From an uncultured Elusimicrobia bacterium (GTDB taxonomy: Bacteria > Elusimicrobiota > Elusimicrobia > Elusimicrobiales > Elusimicrobiaceae): 64,000 bases of DNA. The position numbers were made by a program, and so were the translations under genes. The stretch lies in the NCBI GenBank assembly GCA_945913025.1, contig CAMECJ010000004.1, positions 62,001 through 126,000 on the forward strand. The letters are read 5' to 3'. The notes under the pieces are model-generated. The model saw nothing but the letters and a program-made list of their open reading frames with translations, ran no database searches and was not told where the DNA came from. Of this stretch, positions 34,477 to 42,648 are shown piece by piece. Positions within the stretch are counted from its first letter, which is position 1. Each line of letters starts with the position of its first letter.

Positions 34477-34965
34477 TTATTTGGTCACGTTTGCTAAGTG
34501 GGTTTGGAATTCGTCTCCCAAGGCGGGACTAAAGCCTTCCCAATGTTTCACAACGCGGTGTTTTTTATCAAACAGCACGGCGTGCGGCAGACCATTGACT
34601 TCCAGGCTTTGCGCCACGGCGCCGCCGTTATACAATGCGGTAACGGTAAAACCGTGTTCTTTGGCTACTTTGGCGACTTTCTCCGCCTCGTTGTCCATAA
34701 ATACGGCTACGATTTCAGCTTGGTCGCCGAATTTTTCTTTTGCCGCTTGCACCGCGGGCATTGATTTTTTGCACCACGGACACCAAGACCCCATAAACAC
34801 GATCAAAACGGGCTTGCCCTGGTGATCGGCGGAATTCCATACCGCATCTTTTTCCGCGGCAACGGGTAACTGCACGTCGCCCAATGTGGGAACGTCCGGC
34901 AGTGGTTTAAACATACAGGCCGCGCTTAAAACGGCCAAAACTGCGGTAAAACATAATTTTTTCAT
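34477..34965 (-). CDS. TlpA/ResA-like thioredoxin-fold lipoprotein
   Basis: 162 residues from ATG 34965 (AAAGGAGAAAAG before it). Lipoprotein signal MKKLCFTAVLAVLSAAC, with lipid attachment to the Cys of LSAAC. Thioredoxin fold with active site MGSWCPWCKKSMPAV, cis-Pro loop GLPHAVLFD and GGAVAQSLEV. Membrane-anchored on the periplasmic side, it likely reduces disulfides in exported proteins. The pilins here have many Cys, so they are possible clients (speculative). Divergent from the M23 peptidase gene. Confidence 0.9.
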   Translation of the reverse strand: MKKLCFTAVLAVLSAACMFKPLPDVPTLGDVQLPVAAEKDAVWNSADHQGKPVLIVFMGSWCPWCKKSMPAVQAAKEKFGDQAEIVAVFMDNEAEKVAKVAKEHGFTVTALYNGGAVAQSLEVNGLPHAVLFDKKHRVVKHWEGFSPALGDEFQTHLANVTK

Positions 34966-35028
34966 CTTTTCTCCTTTATGTGCGGGAAATATGCCCTTGC
35001 AGGCTCCGTATATGATAGAATACAAAAG

Positions 35029-35949
35029 ATGGGAAAAATAATCAATTCGTTAAGCAGGCTGTTGGGCGAGCGCGTGGATATTTTGATTATGCCGCGTTTG
35101 GGCCGCTCTGTTAAATTTAAAGTGCGCGTGCTGACGCTGGGGTTGCTGTCATTGTTGTGGCTGTTTGTTACCTTGGCGGGATTCTTGTTCTTTATCCGTG
35201 CGTATGATTATAATATTACCAAAGCCGACAACGAACTGATGCGCGTAAAAATGAAACTGATCGGCGATGAATTGGAACGCGGACGCAAGTTCCTTGAACT
35301 GACCCGCACCACCGATACCCAAATGCGCCAAATGCTCGGAATGCCCGGCGGCAAATTTATTAATCTGCCCAAAGGATGGGAAGCCGCCAAAGAAAAAGAG
35401 GACGAACGTGCGCGTGAATTGTCAGGTAAAGATTTAAAAGAGCTGTCTGCCGAAGAATTTGAAAAATATATTGATTCCATTGAGGATCAAGCCAAAACGC
35501 GTTTGGCCAGCTATCAGGAAATCGCTTGGTATTTTGCCAACCGGCGCGAGGGATTAAATTCGACGCCTTCTATCCGCCCGTCGTCGGCGCGCATCAGCTC
35601 CGGTTTCGGATATCGGTTGGATCCGTTCGGCCAGCGTACCACCAAGCGCCATAACGGCATTGACTTTGCCGGCAAGCCCGACAGCCCAATCTTTGTTACC
35701 GCAGACGGTGTGGTGCGCCATGCGGGGTGGGTGCCCAGTTACGGGCAGGCCATTTTGGTGGACCACGGATTTGGCTATTCTACGCTTTATGCCCATACGA
35801 CGGATGTACGCGTAAAAGCGGGCGACGTGGTAAAACGCGGCGATAAAATCGCCACGATGGGCTCCAGCGGCCGTTCTACCGGCACGCATTTGCATTATGA
35901 AGTGTGGAAGGACGGTCAGGCCGTTAATCCGCGCAACTATTTTAAATGA
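35029..35949 (+). CDS. Membrane-anchored M23 (LytM) peptidoglycan endopeptidase
   Basis: 306 residues from ATG 35029. One N-terminal helix (residues ~35-58), a periplasmic coiled-coil region, then an M23 domain with a complete Zn site: RISSGFGYRLDPFG, HNGIDFAG (His, Asp), ILVDHGFGYSTLYAH and GTHLHYEVW (HxH). It should cut peptide cross-links in peptidoglycan. The frame extends upstream to 34978 but that adds no known sequence. A TAGAAT lies seven bases before ATG 35029 and no ribosome site is visible. It is followed 15 nt later by bactofilin, the widely conserved M23-bactofilin pair that shapes the cell wall. Confidence 0.92.
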   Translation: MGKIINSLSRLLGERVDILIMPRLGRSVKFKVRVLTLGLLSLLWLFVTLAGFLFFIRAYDYNITKADNELMRVKMKLIGDELERGRKFLELTRTTDTQMRQMLGMPGGKFINLPKGWEAAKEKEDERARELSGKDLKELSAEEFEKYIDSIEDQAKTRLASYQEIAWYFANRREGLNSTPSIRPSSARISSGFGYRLDPFGQRTTKRHNGIDFAGKPDSPIFVTADGVVRHAGWVPSYGQAILVDHGFGYSTLYAHTTDVRVKAGDVVKRGDKIATMGSSGRSTGTHLHYEVWKDGQAVNPRNYFK

Positions 35950-35964
35950 TTTTAGGAGGACGTT

Positions 35965-36375
35965 ATGGGATTTTTAAAGAAAGATTCGGATTTCTCTTCC
36001 GGCGAACACTATTCGGTGGTCAGTGCGGAATGTTATTTCCAGGGTGCGCTGAGCGTGCAGGGGTCCTTGCGCGTGGACGGTACGCTGGAAGGAACTGTGG
36101 ATAATGCGCGCCACGTGATTGTGGGAACGGAAGGAAAAATCGTTGGCGACGTGACGGCGCAGGTGGTGGTCTGCGGCGGCGTGATTGAAGGCAACGTATG
36201 CGCCGATATGTTGGAAGTATTGGCTCCGGCCTCCATTAAAGGCGATATCCGCGCCAAAAAAATGATGGTGGAAGAAGGCGGCCGTATTGACGGACGGTGC
36301 GCTATCGGCGGGACGGAAGGAGAAGAAATTTCCTCCGACGACGAAGCGGAAGAAGACGATAAAAGCAAAAAATAA
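35965..36375 (+). CDS. Bactofilin
   Basis: 136 residues of the bactofilin (DUF583) family: a right-handed beta-helix of short repeats (FQGALSVQGSLRVDGTLEGTV, HVIVGTEGKIVGDV, VVVCGGVIEGNV, LEVLAPASIKGDI, MMVEEGGRIDGRC) that self-assembles without nucleotide into cytoskeletal filaments at the membrane. Flanking tails are short; the C-terminal tail is very acidic (SSDDEAEEDDKSKK). SD AGGAGG. Second gene of the M23-bactofilin-SurA_N-PfkB operon; likely positions the M23 enzyme. Confidence 0.93.
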   Translation: MGFLKKDSDFSSGEHYSVVSAECYFQGALSVQGSLRVDGTLEGTVDNARHVIVGTEGKIVGDVTAQVVVCGGVIEGNVCADMLEVLAPASIKGDIRAKKMMVEEGGRIDGRCAIGGTEGEEISSDDEAEEDDKSKK

Positions 36376-36389
36376 AGGGAGATTCCAGT

Positions 36390-37073
36390 ATGATTTCGTT
36401 TTTGATTAAATATAAAAAAATCATTCTTATCATTACGCTCGCCTTTTTCTTGGGCAGCATTGTATATTTAGGCGCGGACGCGTACCGCCGCAGTAATTTC
36501 AGCGCGGTAGCCGCCAAAGTGGGCTCCAAGGATATTACCTACCGCCAGCTTTACCGCGTAACCGAGGACCGCGCACAGATGATGCGTAACCAAGGTGTAG
36601 ATGTGAACGAAGAAATATTATCTTTTCTCCAGCAGCAGTTTTTGGCCGCGCTCATCAGCGAAGAAGTATTGAACCAATCCGCCGAAAACGCGGGGATGGC
36701 CGTGTCCGATTACGAAATCGCGTATGATATTCAAACGTCTCCTTTCTTTGCCCCGAATGGACAATTTAATAAAGCCGCTTACGAAGCCGCCGTTAAACGC
36801 GCCGCGGGAATGACTCCCGCCGAATTTGAAGAACAACTCCGCCGCGGCAAACTTTCCGATCGTTTCCGCACCGTGTTGTATTCCCATTACAAATTAACGC
36901 CTGCCGAAATCAAACAATCGTACAAGATTCAGCACGGAAATTTGAAGGATTTTGAGAAAAACAAAAAAGATTTTTCCGCCCAACTGATGGATACCAAAAT
37001 GGAAACGGCGCAGAAAGCGTTTTTTGACCAGTTTAACGAAAACGTGGAAATTAAAACCTATTTACAGGATTAA
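36390..37073 (+). CDS. SurA_N/PpiD-like membrane-anchored chaperone fragment without PPIase domain
   Basis: 227 residues. One N-terminal helix (IILIITLAFFLGSIVYLG), then the SurA N-terminal-type chaperone domain: VGSKDITYRQLYRV, FLQQQFLAALISEEVLNQSAENAGMAVSDYEIAYDI, FNKAAYEAAVKRAAGMTPAEFEEQLRR. PpiD/SurA proteins then have a parvulin domain, which is absent here; the protein ends at LQD after a further short helical part. It probably assists folding of exported proteins. SD AGGGAG. Three nt separate it from the PfkB gene. Confidence 0.83.
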   Translation: MISFLIKYKKIILIITLAFFLGSIVYLGADAYRRSNFSAVAAKVGSKDITYRQLYRVTEDRAQMMRNQGVDVNEEILSFLQQQFLAALISEEVLNQSAENAGMAVSDYEIAYDIQTSPFFAPNGQFNKAAYEAAVKRAAGMTPAEFEEQLRRGKLSDRFRTVLYSHYKLTPAEIKQSYKIQHGNLKDFEKNKKDFSAQLMDTKMETAQKAFFDQFNENVEIKTYLQD

Positions 37074-37076
37074 GGT

Positions 37077-37985
37077 ATGGCAAACGAAGTGTTGGTCGTA
37101 GGTTCTGTTGCTTTTGATACGATTGAAAATGCCAACGGACGCGTTAAACGCGTGCTGGGCGGCGCGGCGAGTTACGCCTCCGTCTGTGCGAGTTATTTTG
37201 CCCAGCCGTCCGTGGTGGCGGTTGTCGGTACCGATTTTACCGACGCGGACCGCGCTCCGTTTGTAAAACGCGGGGTGGATTTGTCCGGCCTGGAAGTAAA
37301 AGAGGGCAAAACCTTCCATTGGGGCGGCAGTTACGATAAAGATTTTAATACCGCCGTTACTAAATTTACGGATTTAAACGTCTTTAAAGATTTTAATCCC
37401 GTACTCAGCGCGGAACAGCGCCATGCCAAGGCGGTCTTTTTAGCTAATATTGACCCCGAGCTCCAACTTTCCGTGCTCAAGCAAGTTAAGAAACCGCGTT
37501 TCGTGGCGTGCGATACGATGAACTATTGGATTTCGTCCAAAAAAGAGGCACTGTTGGAAGTCGTTAAACGCATTGATATCTTCTTTTTAAACGAAACCGA
37601 AGCGCGCCAACTGACGGGCGAATACAACCTGATTAAAGCCGGACGTATGCTGCTAGCTAAGGGCGTGAAATACGTGATTATCAAGTTGGGTTCCAACGGG
37701 TCTATGCTGGTAAGCAAAAAAGGAATTGCCCAACTGCCGCCGTATCTGTTGGAACACGTGCACGATACGACCGGCGCGGGCGATACGTTTGGCGGCGGGT
37801 TTACCGGTTATTTGGCGAGCCAAAAAAACTGGAATACGCTGCAATCCATTAAACGTGCGATGATGATTGGCAACGTGATGGCGTCGTTTACGATTGAATC
37901 GTTCAGCGTGGACCGTCTGGCCAATTTAACGCGCCGCGACATTAAAAAACGCTTGAACGAATATACGTCTATGTTGTGTTTTTAA
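37077..37985 (+). CDS. PfkB-family sugar/nucleoside kinase
   Basis: 302 residues, ribokinase fold. N-terminal VVGSVAFDTIENANG and GGAASYASVCA (substrate side), FFLNETEARQLTGE, KLGSNGSMLVS, and the C-terminal signature DTTGAGDTFGGGFTGYLA with the catalytic Asp. Cytoplasmic. The substrate cannot be told from sequence: ribokinase, adenosine kinase and ADP-heptose-type kinases share these motifs. Downstream gene of the cell-wall operon, possibly only by position. Confidence 0.88.
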   Translation: MANEVLVVGSVAFDTIENANGRVKRVLGGAASYASVCASYFAQPSVVAVVGTDFTDADRAPFVKRGVDLSGLEVKEGKTFHWGGSYDKDFNTAVTKFTDLNVFKDFNPVLSAEQRHAKAVFLANIDPELQLSVLKQVKKPRFVACDTMNYWISSKKEALLEVVKRIDIFFLNETEARQLTGEYNLIKAGRMLLAKGVKYVIIKLGSNGSMLVSKKGIAQLPPYLLEHVHDTTGAGDTFGGGFTGYLASQKNWNTLQSIKRAMMIGNVMASFTIESFSVDRLANLTRRDIKKRLNEYTSMLCF

Positions 37986-38113
37986 CGGAGTTTTGGAAAT
38001 GTAAATGCCGCCTTATTTTGGGGCGGCGTTTTTAACGGGCGGAGAAACTGCGGCGTTGAAAAAATAATTTGATTTCGCGTGAAAATTTGCTAAAATAAAT
38101 ATATCAATTTATT

Positions 38114-38197
38114 GCCGGGGTGCTGGAATTGGTATACAGGATAGTCTCAAAAACTATTGCCCGCACGGGCTTAAGGGTTCAAGTCCCTTCCCCGGTA
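38114..38197 (+). tRNA. tRNA-Leu (anticodon CAA)
   Basis: 84 nt cloverleaf: acceptor GCCGGGG/CCCCGGT (G1-U72 pair), D-loop with GG, anticodon stem ATAGT/ACTAT with loop CTCAAAA giving CAA, a long variable arm (TGCCCG-CAC-GGGCT) as required for tRNA-Leu, and T-loop GGGTTCAAGTCCC. CCA is not encoded. Followed by a terminator and then by a visibly more A+T-rich accessory stretch. Confidence 0.95.
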
Positions 38198-38214
38198 AGA
38201 TTTGAAAAAATCAG

Positions 38215-38245
38215 ACCCTTTGACGAGTAAGTCAAAGGGTTTTTT
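38215..38245 (+). terminator. Terminator after tRNA-Leu
   Basis: ACCCTTTGAC-GAGTAA-GTCAAAGGGT-TTTTT. The stretch 38246-38459 that follows is A+T-rich and holds no gene I can identify. Confidence 0.88.
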
Positions 38246-38459
38246 GTATAAAAAATAAAGGTTTTGGCCTAATTGCCAAAAAAGTTGATATTTAGCATAA
38301 ACTCAATAAGTTTATCCCTATGTTTTGCTGTTAGCCCACTATGTACCCTTAACTTGGTTTTAATATGGCTAAAATACCCATCGCTCTGTTAGCCAATTAA
38401 ATAGAGCGACAGACATTTGTCGGCCATTATATGTAAAATAAGCATATAAGGAGGGGAAA

Positions 38460-39701
38460 ATGAATGGCAAATCTCACATTGAAAGTCTGTTAAAACAGGT
38501 TACCGAAATCAGACTGCGGTACGAAGAGGAAACAAGGCGTACGGGTGAAAACTGGAATGTGTTTTACGCGATAGGCAAAACCTCGTATGAAAGAGAACTG
38601 CTGCATTCTTATTTTATTTCCGTCTTGCTGAATCCGAAATATCCCGACGGAAAGGGCAGCATATTTTTGAAATTTTTTTTAGAAACCTTGGCGGAAGCGT
38701 GCGAAGACCAGTTGGATATTTCCGTGTTTTGTACGGGGAATGTTAAAATTATCACGGAAAAAAATATCGGCCCGATCACAAAAGACTACGAAAGCGGCGG
38801 CCGTATAGACATCTTTATAGAAAACGGCCGACAACAAATCGTTATAGAAAACAAAATATACGCTAAGGAACAGCAAAACCAGTTATATCGGTATCATAAA
38901 AAATATCCGAACGCCATACTGTTTTATCTAACCTTAAATGGCAAAGAAGCCACCAAAACGGGGCTGAAAGATTTACAGCCAGGCCAATATATCTGCATCT
39001 CTTACAGATACCATATTTTAAAGTGGTTGGAGAAATGCCAACAAGTAACCGCCGGACGGTCGGAATTTCAACTGCTTGATGCGGCAATCCGGCAGTATAT
39101 GGGATTAATCAGCGATTTAACGGGACAAGGGAGAATACCGAAAATGACAAAAGAAATAGTGGACGTGTTAAGCCAAAACAAAGAAAGCATAGAAAGTGCA
39201 TACAATATACATAGCAGTTATGTGCAGGCGCAAAATAGAATCGTTGCAGATAGGTTTCTCCGTCCGATTGAAACTTTTGTAAAGAATAAGTATGGGCAGA
39301 ATATTGAGTTAAAAACAAAGCGTGATGACAGCGGCGTTATTGTTGAATTTTATTTACTTGTGCCGGATTGGAAAAATATAATAATACGGTTTGACAACGA
39401 ACACATTAAAATTGACAACGAAACGGTTCTGGGCATTTACGGTTTCGGGTTTAAGCAGGAAAAAATGGGCGATTTGGAAGCAAATAAAAAAATATCCGTT
39501 GCTGCCGCCCATCTGGAACCGGAAACGCAAACCCTTTGGTGGCCGTTTATAAACCGCATAGACGACTATCCTTTTTGGGAAAGGGATACGATAAACTCTT
39601 TGTTTGATAATGCGGACACCGTCATACAGTATTATCAAGCAAAAATTATTCAACTGTTTGCGCTTGCGGAAAAGCTGAAATCAAACGGAGTAGAATTGTA
39701 A
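38460..39701 (+). CDS. PD-(D/E)XK nuclease superfamily protein (PDDEXK_4-like)
   Basis: 413 residues. The nuclease core lies at ~110-150: GGRIDIFIEN (catalytic Asp), then QQIVIENKIYAKEQQNQL (the ExK half as IENK), followed by the helix LYRYHKKYPN. N-terminal block SYERELLHSYFISVLLNP (a conserved NExxxS-like helix) is typical of this orphan family; the C-terminal half is unassigned. A perfect AAGGAGGGG ribosome site precedes the ATG. Codon use and A+T content differ from neighbours and it lies just after a tRNA gene, so recent acquisition is likely. Possible role in defence; no methyltransferase partner is present. Confidence 0.82.
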   Translation: MNGKSHIESLLKQVTEIRLRYEEETRRTGENWNVFYAIGKTSYERELLHSYFISVLLNPKYPDGKGSIFLKFFLETLAEACEDQLDISVFCTGNVKIITEKNIGPITKDYESGGRIDIFIENGRQQIVIENKIYAKEQQNQLYRYHKKYPNAILFYLTLNGKEATKTGLKDLQPGQYICISYRYHILKWLEKCQQVTAGRSEFQLLDAAIRQYMGLISDLTGQGRIPKMTKEIVDVLSQNKESIESAYNIHSSYVQAQNRIVADRFLRPIETFVKNKYGQNIELKTKRDDSGVIVEFYLLVPDWKNIIIRFDNEHIKIDNETVLGIYGFGFKQEKMGDLEANKKISVAAAHLEPETQTLWWPFINRIDDYPFWERDTINSLFDNADTVIQYYQAKIIQLFALAEKLKSNGVEL

Positions 39702-39827
39702 AGCTGTAACGAGCCGACTTTTTTAGCTGCGTTTGGGTGTGGTACAAATTGTCCGACATTCTGTTGTCGCTTCTTGGTTTTATAATTTAAGATAAGCAAA
39801 CAAATTTATCAATAAAAGGGTAATGAG

Positions 39828-40802
39828 ATGACAAAGAACAAAATGACAAGGGAACAAGTGGCTGGTGCCGCGGGCCTGATTCATAAAGAATTGGCGGCGC
39901 TGGCACTCTCCGCAGGTAACAGTACTCAAGAAATGCTTTACCGGTATTTACAGGATCGGTTTTTGTACTTGCTGTCGCACTCCGCGTATAAAGATAAATT
40001 TACGTTAAAAGACTATTCGCGGCCTGAACCGGAGGCAAACCTCCGTACTCGTGCGGCAGAACTTCATTTTCAAAAGGCAAAGCTGCAAATCACGCCGGAT
40101 ACACGCTTGGAAGAAATCCGGCGGGCGATGCCGGATTTACGGCTGAAGGAGCTGACGCGTTTGCATTTGCCCGAGATAAACCAAGAAATGGATATCGGTT
40201 GGATAAAATACGCATTTACGGAAATTTGTGACGGGATTATTTTCGATAAGACTTCTGTAACGGTCTCCTATGCGGACGGAGGGGAAAATCAAGACCGCGT
40301 GCAAATTTTTCTGACAGCGGCTTTAGGGGCGTCTGCGGTCAAAATGCGTTTTTTTGTAGATTTTGAAAATTTTACTTTGCCAAAAGAAAAACGCCGGTTC
40401 TTGCCCGTATTGAAGTTTTTTTCTCTTGTACATACGCCCTCCGCTTTGACAGCTCCCGCCCGTTTGCAAACTTACAGTGCGGAAAAGGTGGCTGCCGAAA
40501 AAATTTGTGCAATCAAAGCGGCTCCTGCGTCGGCGGTAAATATGTGGGATTGTTACGAGCTTTATTTAGCGGCGACAAAACGCCCATTGGATAGGGATAC
40601 CCTTAAAGACGGCCTGCGGGAATTGTTTGGAGGGAGAGAAGGCGTTTATTTGGCGGATTGGTTTTTGTTTAATAAAGAAAATCTCCCACATCAACAACTG
40701 CGGTGGGAAGCGTTTTTAAACGCTAACGGGCTGACGGACACTGGAATAAAAGATTTTGAAATGGTGTGGGCGCGTATTGCGTCCGCTCTGTGTATGTGTT
40801 GA
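39828..40802 (+). CDS. AbiEii/AbiGii-like protein lacking the nucleotidyltransferase motif
   Basis: 324 residues. Recognisable AbiEii family features: QEMLYRYLQDRFLYLLSHSAYKDKFTLK near residues 33-60, TEICDGIIFD near 130, and QTYSAEKVAAEKICAIKAAP...MWDCYELYL near 225-255 (usually ETVIAEKxEAxV...KDxYDL). Between them the LKGGxxL...RxTxDID block, which carries the nucleotide-transfer aspartates, is absent: after FTLK comes DYSRPEPEAN. The toxin should be catalytically inactive unless another residue set is used. No AbiEi antitoxin gene is adjacent. SD AAAGGG. Confidence 0.65.
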   Translation: MTKNKMTREQVAGAAGLIHKELAALALSAGNSTQEMLYRYLQDRFLYLLSHSAYKDKFTLKDYSRPEPEANLRTRAAELHFQKAKLQITPDTRLEEIRRAMPDLRLKELTRLHLPEINQEMDIGWIKYAFTEICDGIIFDKTSVTVSYADGGENQDRVQIFLTAALGASAVKMRFFVDFENFTLPKEKRRFLPVLKFFSLVHTPSALTAPARLQTYSAEKVAAEKICAIKAAPASAVNMWDCYELYLAATKRPLDRDTLKDGLRELFGGREGVYLADWFLFNKENLPHQQLRWEAFLNANGLTDTGIKDFEMVWARIASALCMC

Positions 40803-40869
40803 TAGCCCTTTTGCCCGGTTATGGACGGCGGAAAAGTAGAAGAGAGTTGGAAGCTCGTTGCCTCGTAAA

Positions 40870-41493
40870 CTATTTATGTAAACGTTTAACAAAGAAAACG
40901 TGTATGAGGAGCGTAAAAAAACCGGCGGAAGCAATATGCAGTAAAATCCCCGCGGCGGCGGATGGAGCGGGAGAGGAAAAAGTTGCCAAAAAGAATAATT
41001 TTTTCCACAGGCCGATCGTAAAGCAAGCATACAGTCCGCCCGCAAACCAGACGGCGCAGCACGCGCGGCGCAGAAAAACGCGCTTTGCCGGCCGGACGGG
41101 GGGAAGGTGGAACCCGACGTGCGCTCCCGTTAATACAAGGCCCCAGTAGGCAGCGCAAAGGTGTATTTTTCGCCACAGAAGCGAACCGTTTAAATCCAAA
41201 AATCCGAATACGTGCTGGGAAATCATTACGCCGGAAACGGCCGTCAGCACGAAGGCCGACAGGAGCAGCAAATTTACGGTTGCCCATATCAAACGGCGCG
41301 CGTTATACGGCCCGCAGAAGAGGGAAACATACCAACGGACATTCAGCGTGTTGTGCAAGAGGAGAAGAATAAACAAAGCAATGCCCATCCGCTCGTGGCG
41401 CAGGACGCCCGTCCACGGTACGGCAAACATCAATAAAAGGAGGACGCTCATCAGCGCATCCGCGAAAATCCGGCCCGTTCGTTTCCAGCGCAT
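40870..41493 (-). CDS. DUF4405-type haem-binding-like membrane protein
   Basis: 207 residues with about five to six helices. Histidines placed inside or at the ends of helices (LLLLHNTLNVRWY, MISQHVFGFL, WRKIHLCAAYWGLVLTGAHVGFH, LLIHVFF) resemble cytochrome b561-like/DUF4405 proteins that hold haem in the membrane. SD AAGGAGGAC. Convergent with the AbiEii-like gene. No soluble redox partner adjoins, though the flavodoxin at 41529 is 36 nt upstream on the same strand and may be co-transcribed. Confidence 0.78.
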   Translation of the reverse strand: MRWKRTGRIFADALMSVLLLLMFAVPWTGVLRHERMGIALFILLLLHNTLNVRWYVSLFCGPYNARRLIWATVNLLLLSAFVLTAVSGVMISQHVFGFLDLNGSLLWRKIHLCAAYWGLVLTGAHVGFHLPPVRPAKRVFLRRACCAVWFAGGLYACFTIGLWKKLFFLATFSSPAPSAAAGILLHIASAGFFTLLIHVFFVKRLHK

Positions 41494-41528
41494 ATCCGTC
41501 CTCCTTAAACCAAGTTTTCTTTACTATA

Positions 41529-42125
41529 CTATTTAGCGGCGCCCAGTTGGGCCAGCCACGCGGCGAGCGTCTTTTCGTTTGCGCCGGCAGAGCGGCCGGG
41601 GAACGTCATCGCGGTGCCGAAAGTTACGCCAGCAAGTTGTTTCTTCATATCGCGTTCGCAGTTTTGCATACCGCCGCCCCCGTGCGTGAAGAACGGCACA
41701 ACGGTTTTACCCTTGAAATCGTATGCGGCCAAAAAGGCGGCAACCGCCGGAGCATAGGTGCCCCACCAGTTGGGCGAGCCGACAAAAACCATATCGTAAT
41801 CTTCCCAGTTTTCCGGTTTGGACGTGAGTTCCGGTTTGAAGCCGGCCTGAATTTCTTTTTTCGCTTGCGAGGTCATCGCGTTATACGCTTCGGGATATTG
41901 GTGTGAAGTGGTAATTTCAAACAGCGTTCCTCCCGCGGCTTGGGCGATTTGCTTGGCGACGGCCTCGGTGTTGCCGGAATACGAATAATACACCACCAGC
42001 ACTTTTTTGGGCTTTTGCGCTGTGGGCGTTTGTCCGGTTGCGGAGCCCGTGTCCGCGGCGTTGGTGCAAGCGGCCATAGAGCACGTCATCAAAGTTGTAA
42101 ACAGCAGATTTGTGGTTGTTTTCAT
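41529..42125 (-). CDS. Flavodoxin-fold lipoprotein
   Basis: 198 residues from ATG 42125 (AAAGGAGAAATT before it). Lipoprotein signal MKTTTNLLFTTLMTCSMAAC; Ser/Thr/Gln-rich linker to ~38; then a flavodoxin domain with KVLVVYYSYSGNTEAVAKQI (FMN phosphate loop), VFVGSPNWWGTYAPAV and FFTHGGGGMQNCERDM. Being anchored outside the cytoplasm is unusual for flavodoxins but is seen in gut anaerobes. Directly downstream of a MerR regulator, so likely induced by it. Confidence 0.88.
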   Translation of the reverse strand: MKTTTNLLFTTLMTCSMAACTNAADTGSATGQTPTAQKPKKVLVVYYSYSGNTEAVAKQIAQAAGGTLFEITTSHQYPEAYNAMTSQAKKEIQAGFKPELTSKPENWEDYDMVFVGSPNWWGTYAPAVAAFLAAYDFKGKTVVPFFTHGGGGMQNCERDMKKQLAGVTFGTAMTFPGRSAGANEKTLAAWLAQLGAAK

Positions 42126-42151
42126 AATTTCTCCTTTCAACGAAAACGGAT

Positions 42152-42535
42152 TTAACCCTCTTTTAACAGTTTTTTCTCGCACGATACGATTTTTTCTTCG
42201 TACACTTCAATTTTATAGTTAAGGCGTTTAAGCACTTGCTGCATGCCGGCAATGCGCGCGGCCAGTGCGTCGCGTTCCTGTATTAACAGGTTTTTGCGTT
42301 TTTGCAGGGTGCGGTTGCCGCGGCGGAACAGCGCCACATATTCAATCAGCGTTTCAATAGACAGCCCCGCCCCGCGCATACATTTGATAAATTCCACCCA
42401 GCCGCAGTCTTGCGGCGTGTAATCCCGTATGCCGCTTTCTTTTCGGTGTACGGGGGGAATTAAGCCCACTTTTTCATAATAGCGAAGGGTATCGGCAGGC
42501 AGGCCGTACTTTTCGCTTACTTCGGAAATGGTCAT
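42152..42535 (-). CDS. MerR-family transcriptional regulator
   Basis: 127 residues: winged-helix N-terminus MTISEVSEKYGLPADTLRYYEKVGLIPP then R.....RDYTPQDCGWVEFIKCMRGAGLSIETLIEYV and a coiled-coil dimerisation helix. Only one Cys lies near the end (SCEKKLL), so metal sensing is unlikely; the sequence is nearer the AdhR/NmlR aldehyde- or electrophile-responsive group. It precedes the flavodoxin gene by 26 nt. Its own promoter has the typical 19-bp spacer (42553-42583), so it is probably autoregulated. Confidence 0.9.
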   Translation of the reverse strand: MTISEVSEKYGLPADTLRYYEKVGLIPPVHRKESGIRDYTPQDCGWVEFIKCMRGAGLSIETLIEYVALFRRGNRTLQKRKNLLIQERDALAARIAGMQQVLKRLNYKIEVYEEKIVSCEKKLLKEG

Positions 42536-42552
42536 AGAAACCTCCTGAAAAT

Positions 42553-42583
42553 ATTATAAAGTCTGGAGTTTGCTCCAAGTCAA
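42553..42583 (-). promoter_or_regulatory. MerR-type promoter/operator of the MerR-flavodoxin operon
   Basis: On the minus strand TTGACT (42583-42578), a 19-bp spacer containing the dyad TGGAGC-AA-ACTCCA-like GGAG/CTCC, and TATAAT (42558-42553). Matches the activator-twisted promoters used by MerR proteins. Confidence 0.75.
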
Positions 42584-42594
42584 GCGGAATTTGC

Positions 42595-42627
42595 AAAAAA
42601 CCCTTCTCCTGTATTCCGGAAGAAGGG
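42595..42627 (-). terminator. Terminator after MFS gene
   Basis: On the minus strand CCCCTTCT ... AGAAGGG followed by TTTTTT. Confidence 0.7.
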
Positions 42628-42648
42628 GAAGATTACTTTTCGGTTATG

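Noticed and set aside
38198-40870. Integrated element with a duplicated tRNA-Leu end (attachment site)
   Set aside because: I found no second copy of the tRNA 3' end downstream and no integrase gene, so only a tRNA-adjacent accessory stretch is claimed.
42126-42182. Extended N-terminus of the flavodoxin to 42182
   Set aside because: It would overlap the MerR gene by 31 nt and hide a clear lipoprotein signal; ATG 42125 has a strong ribosome site.
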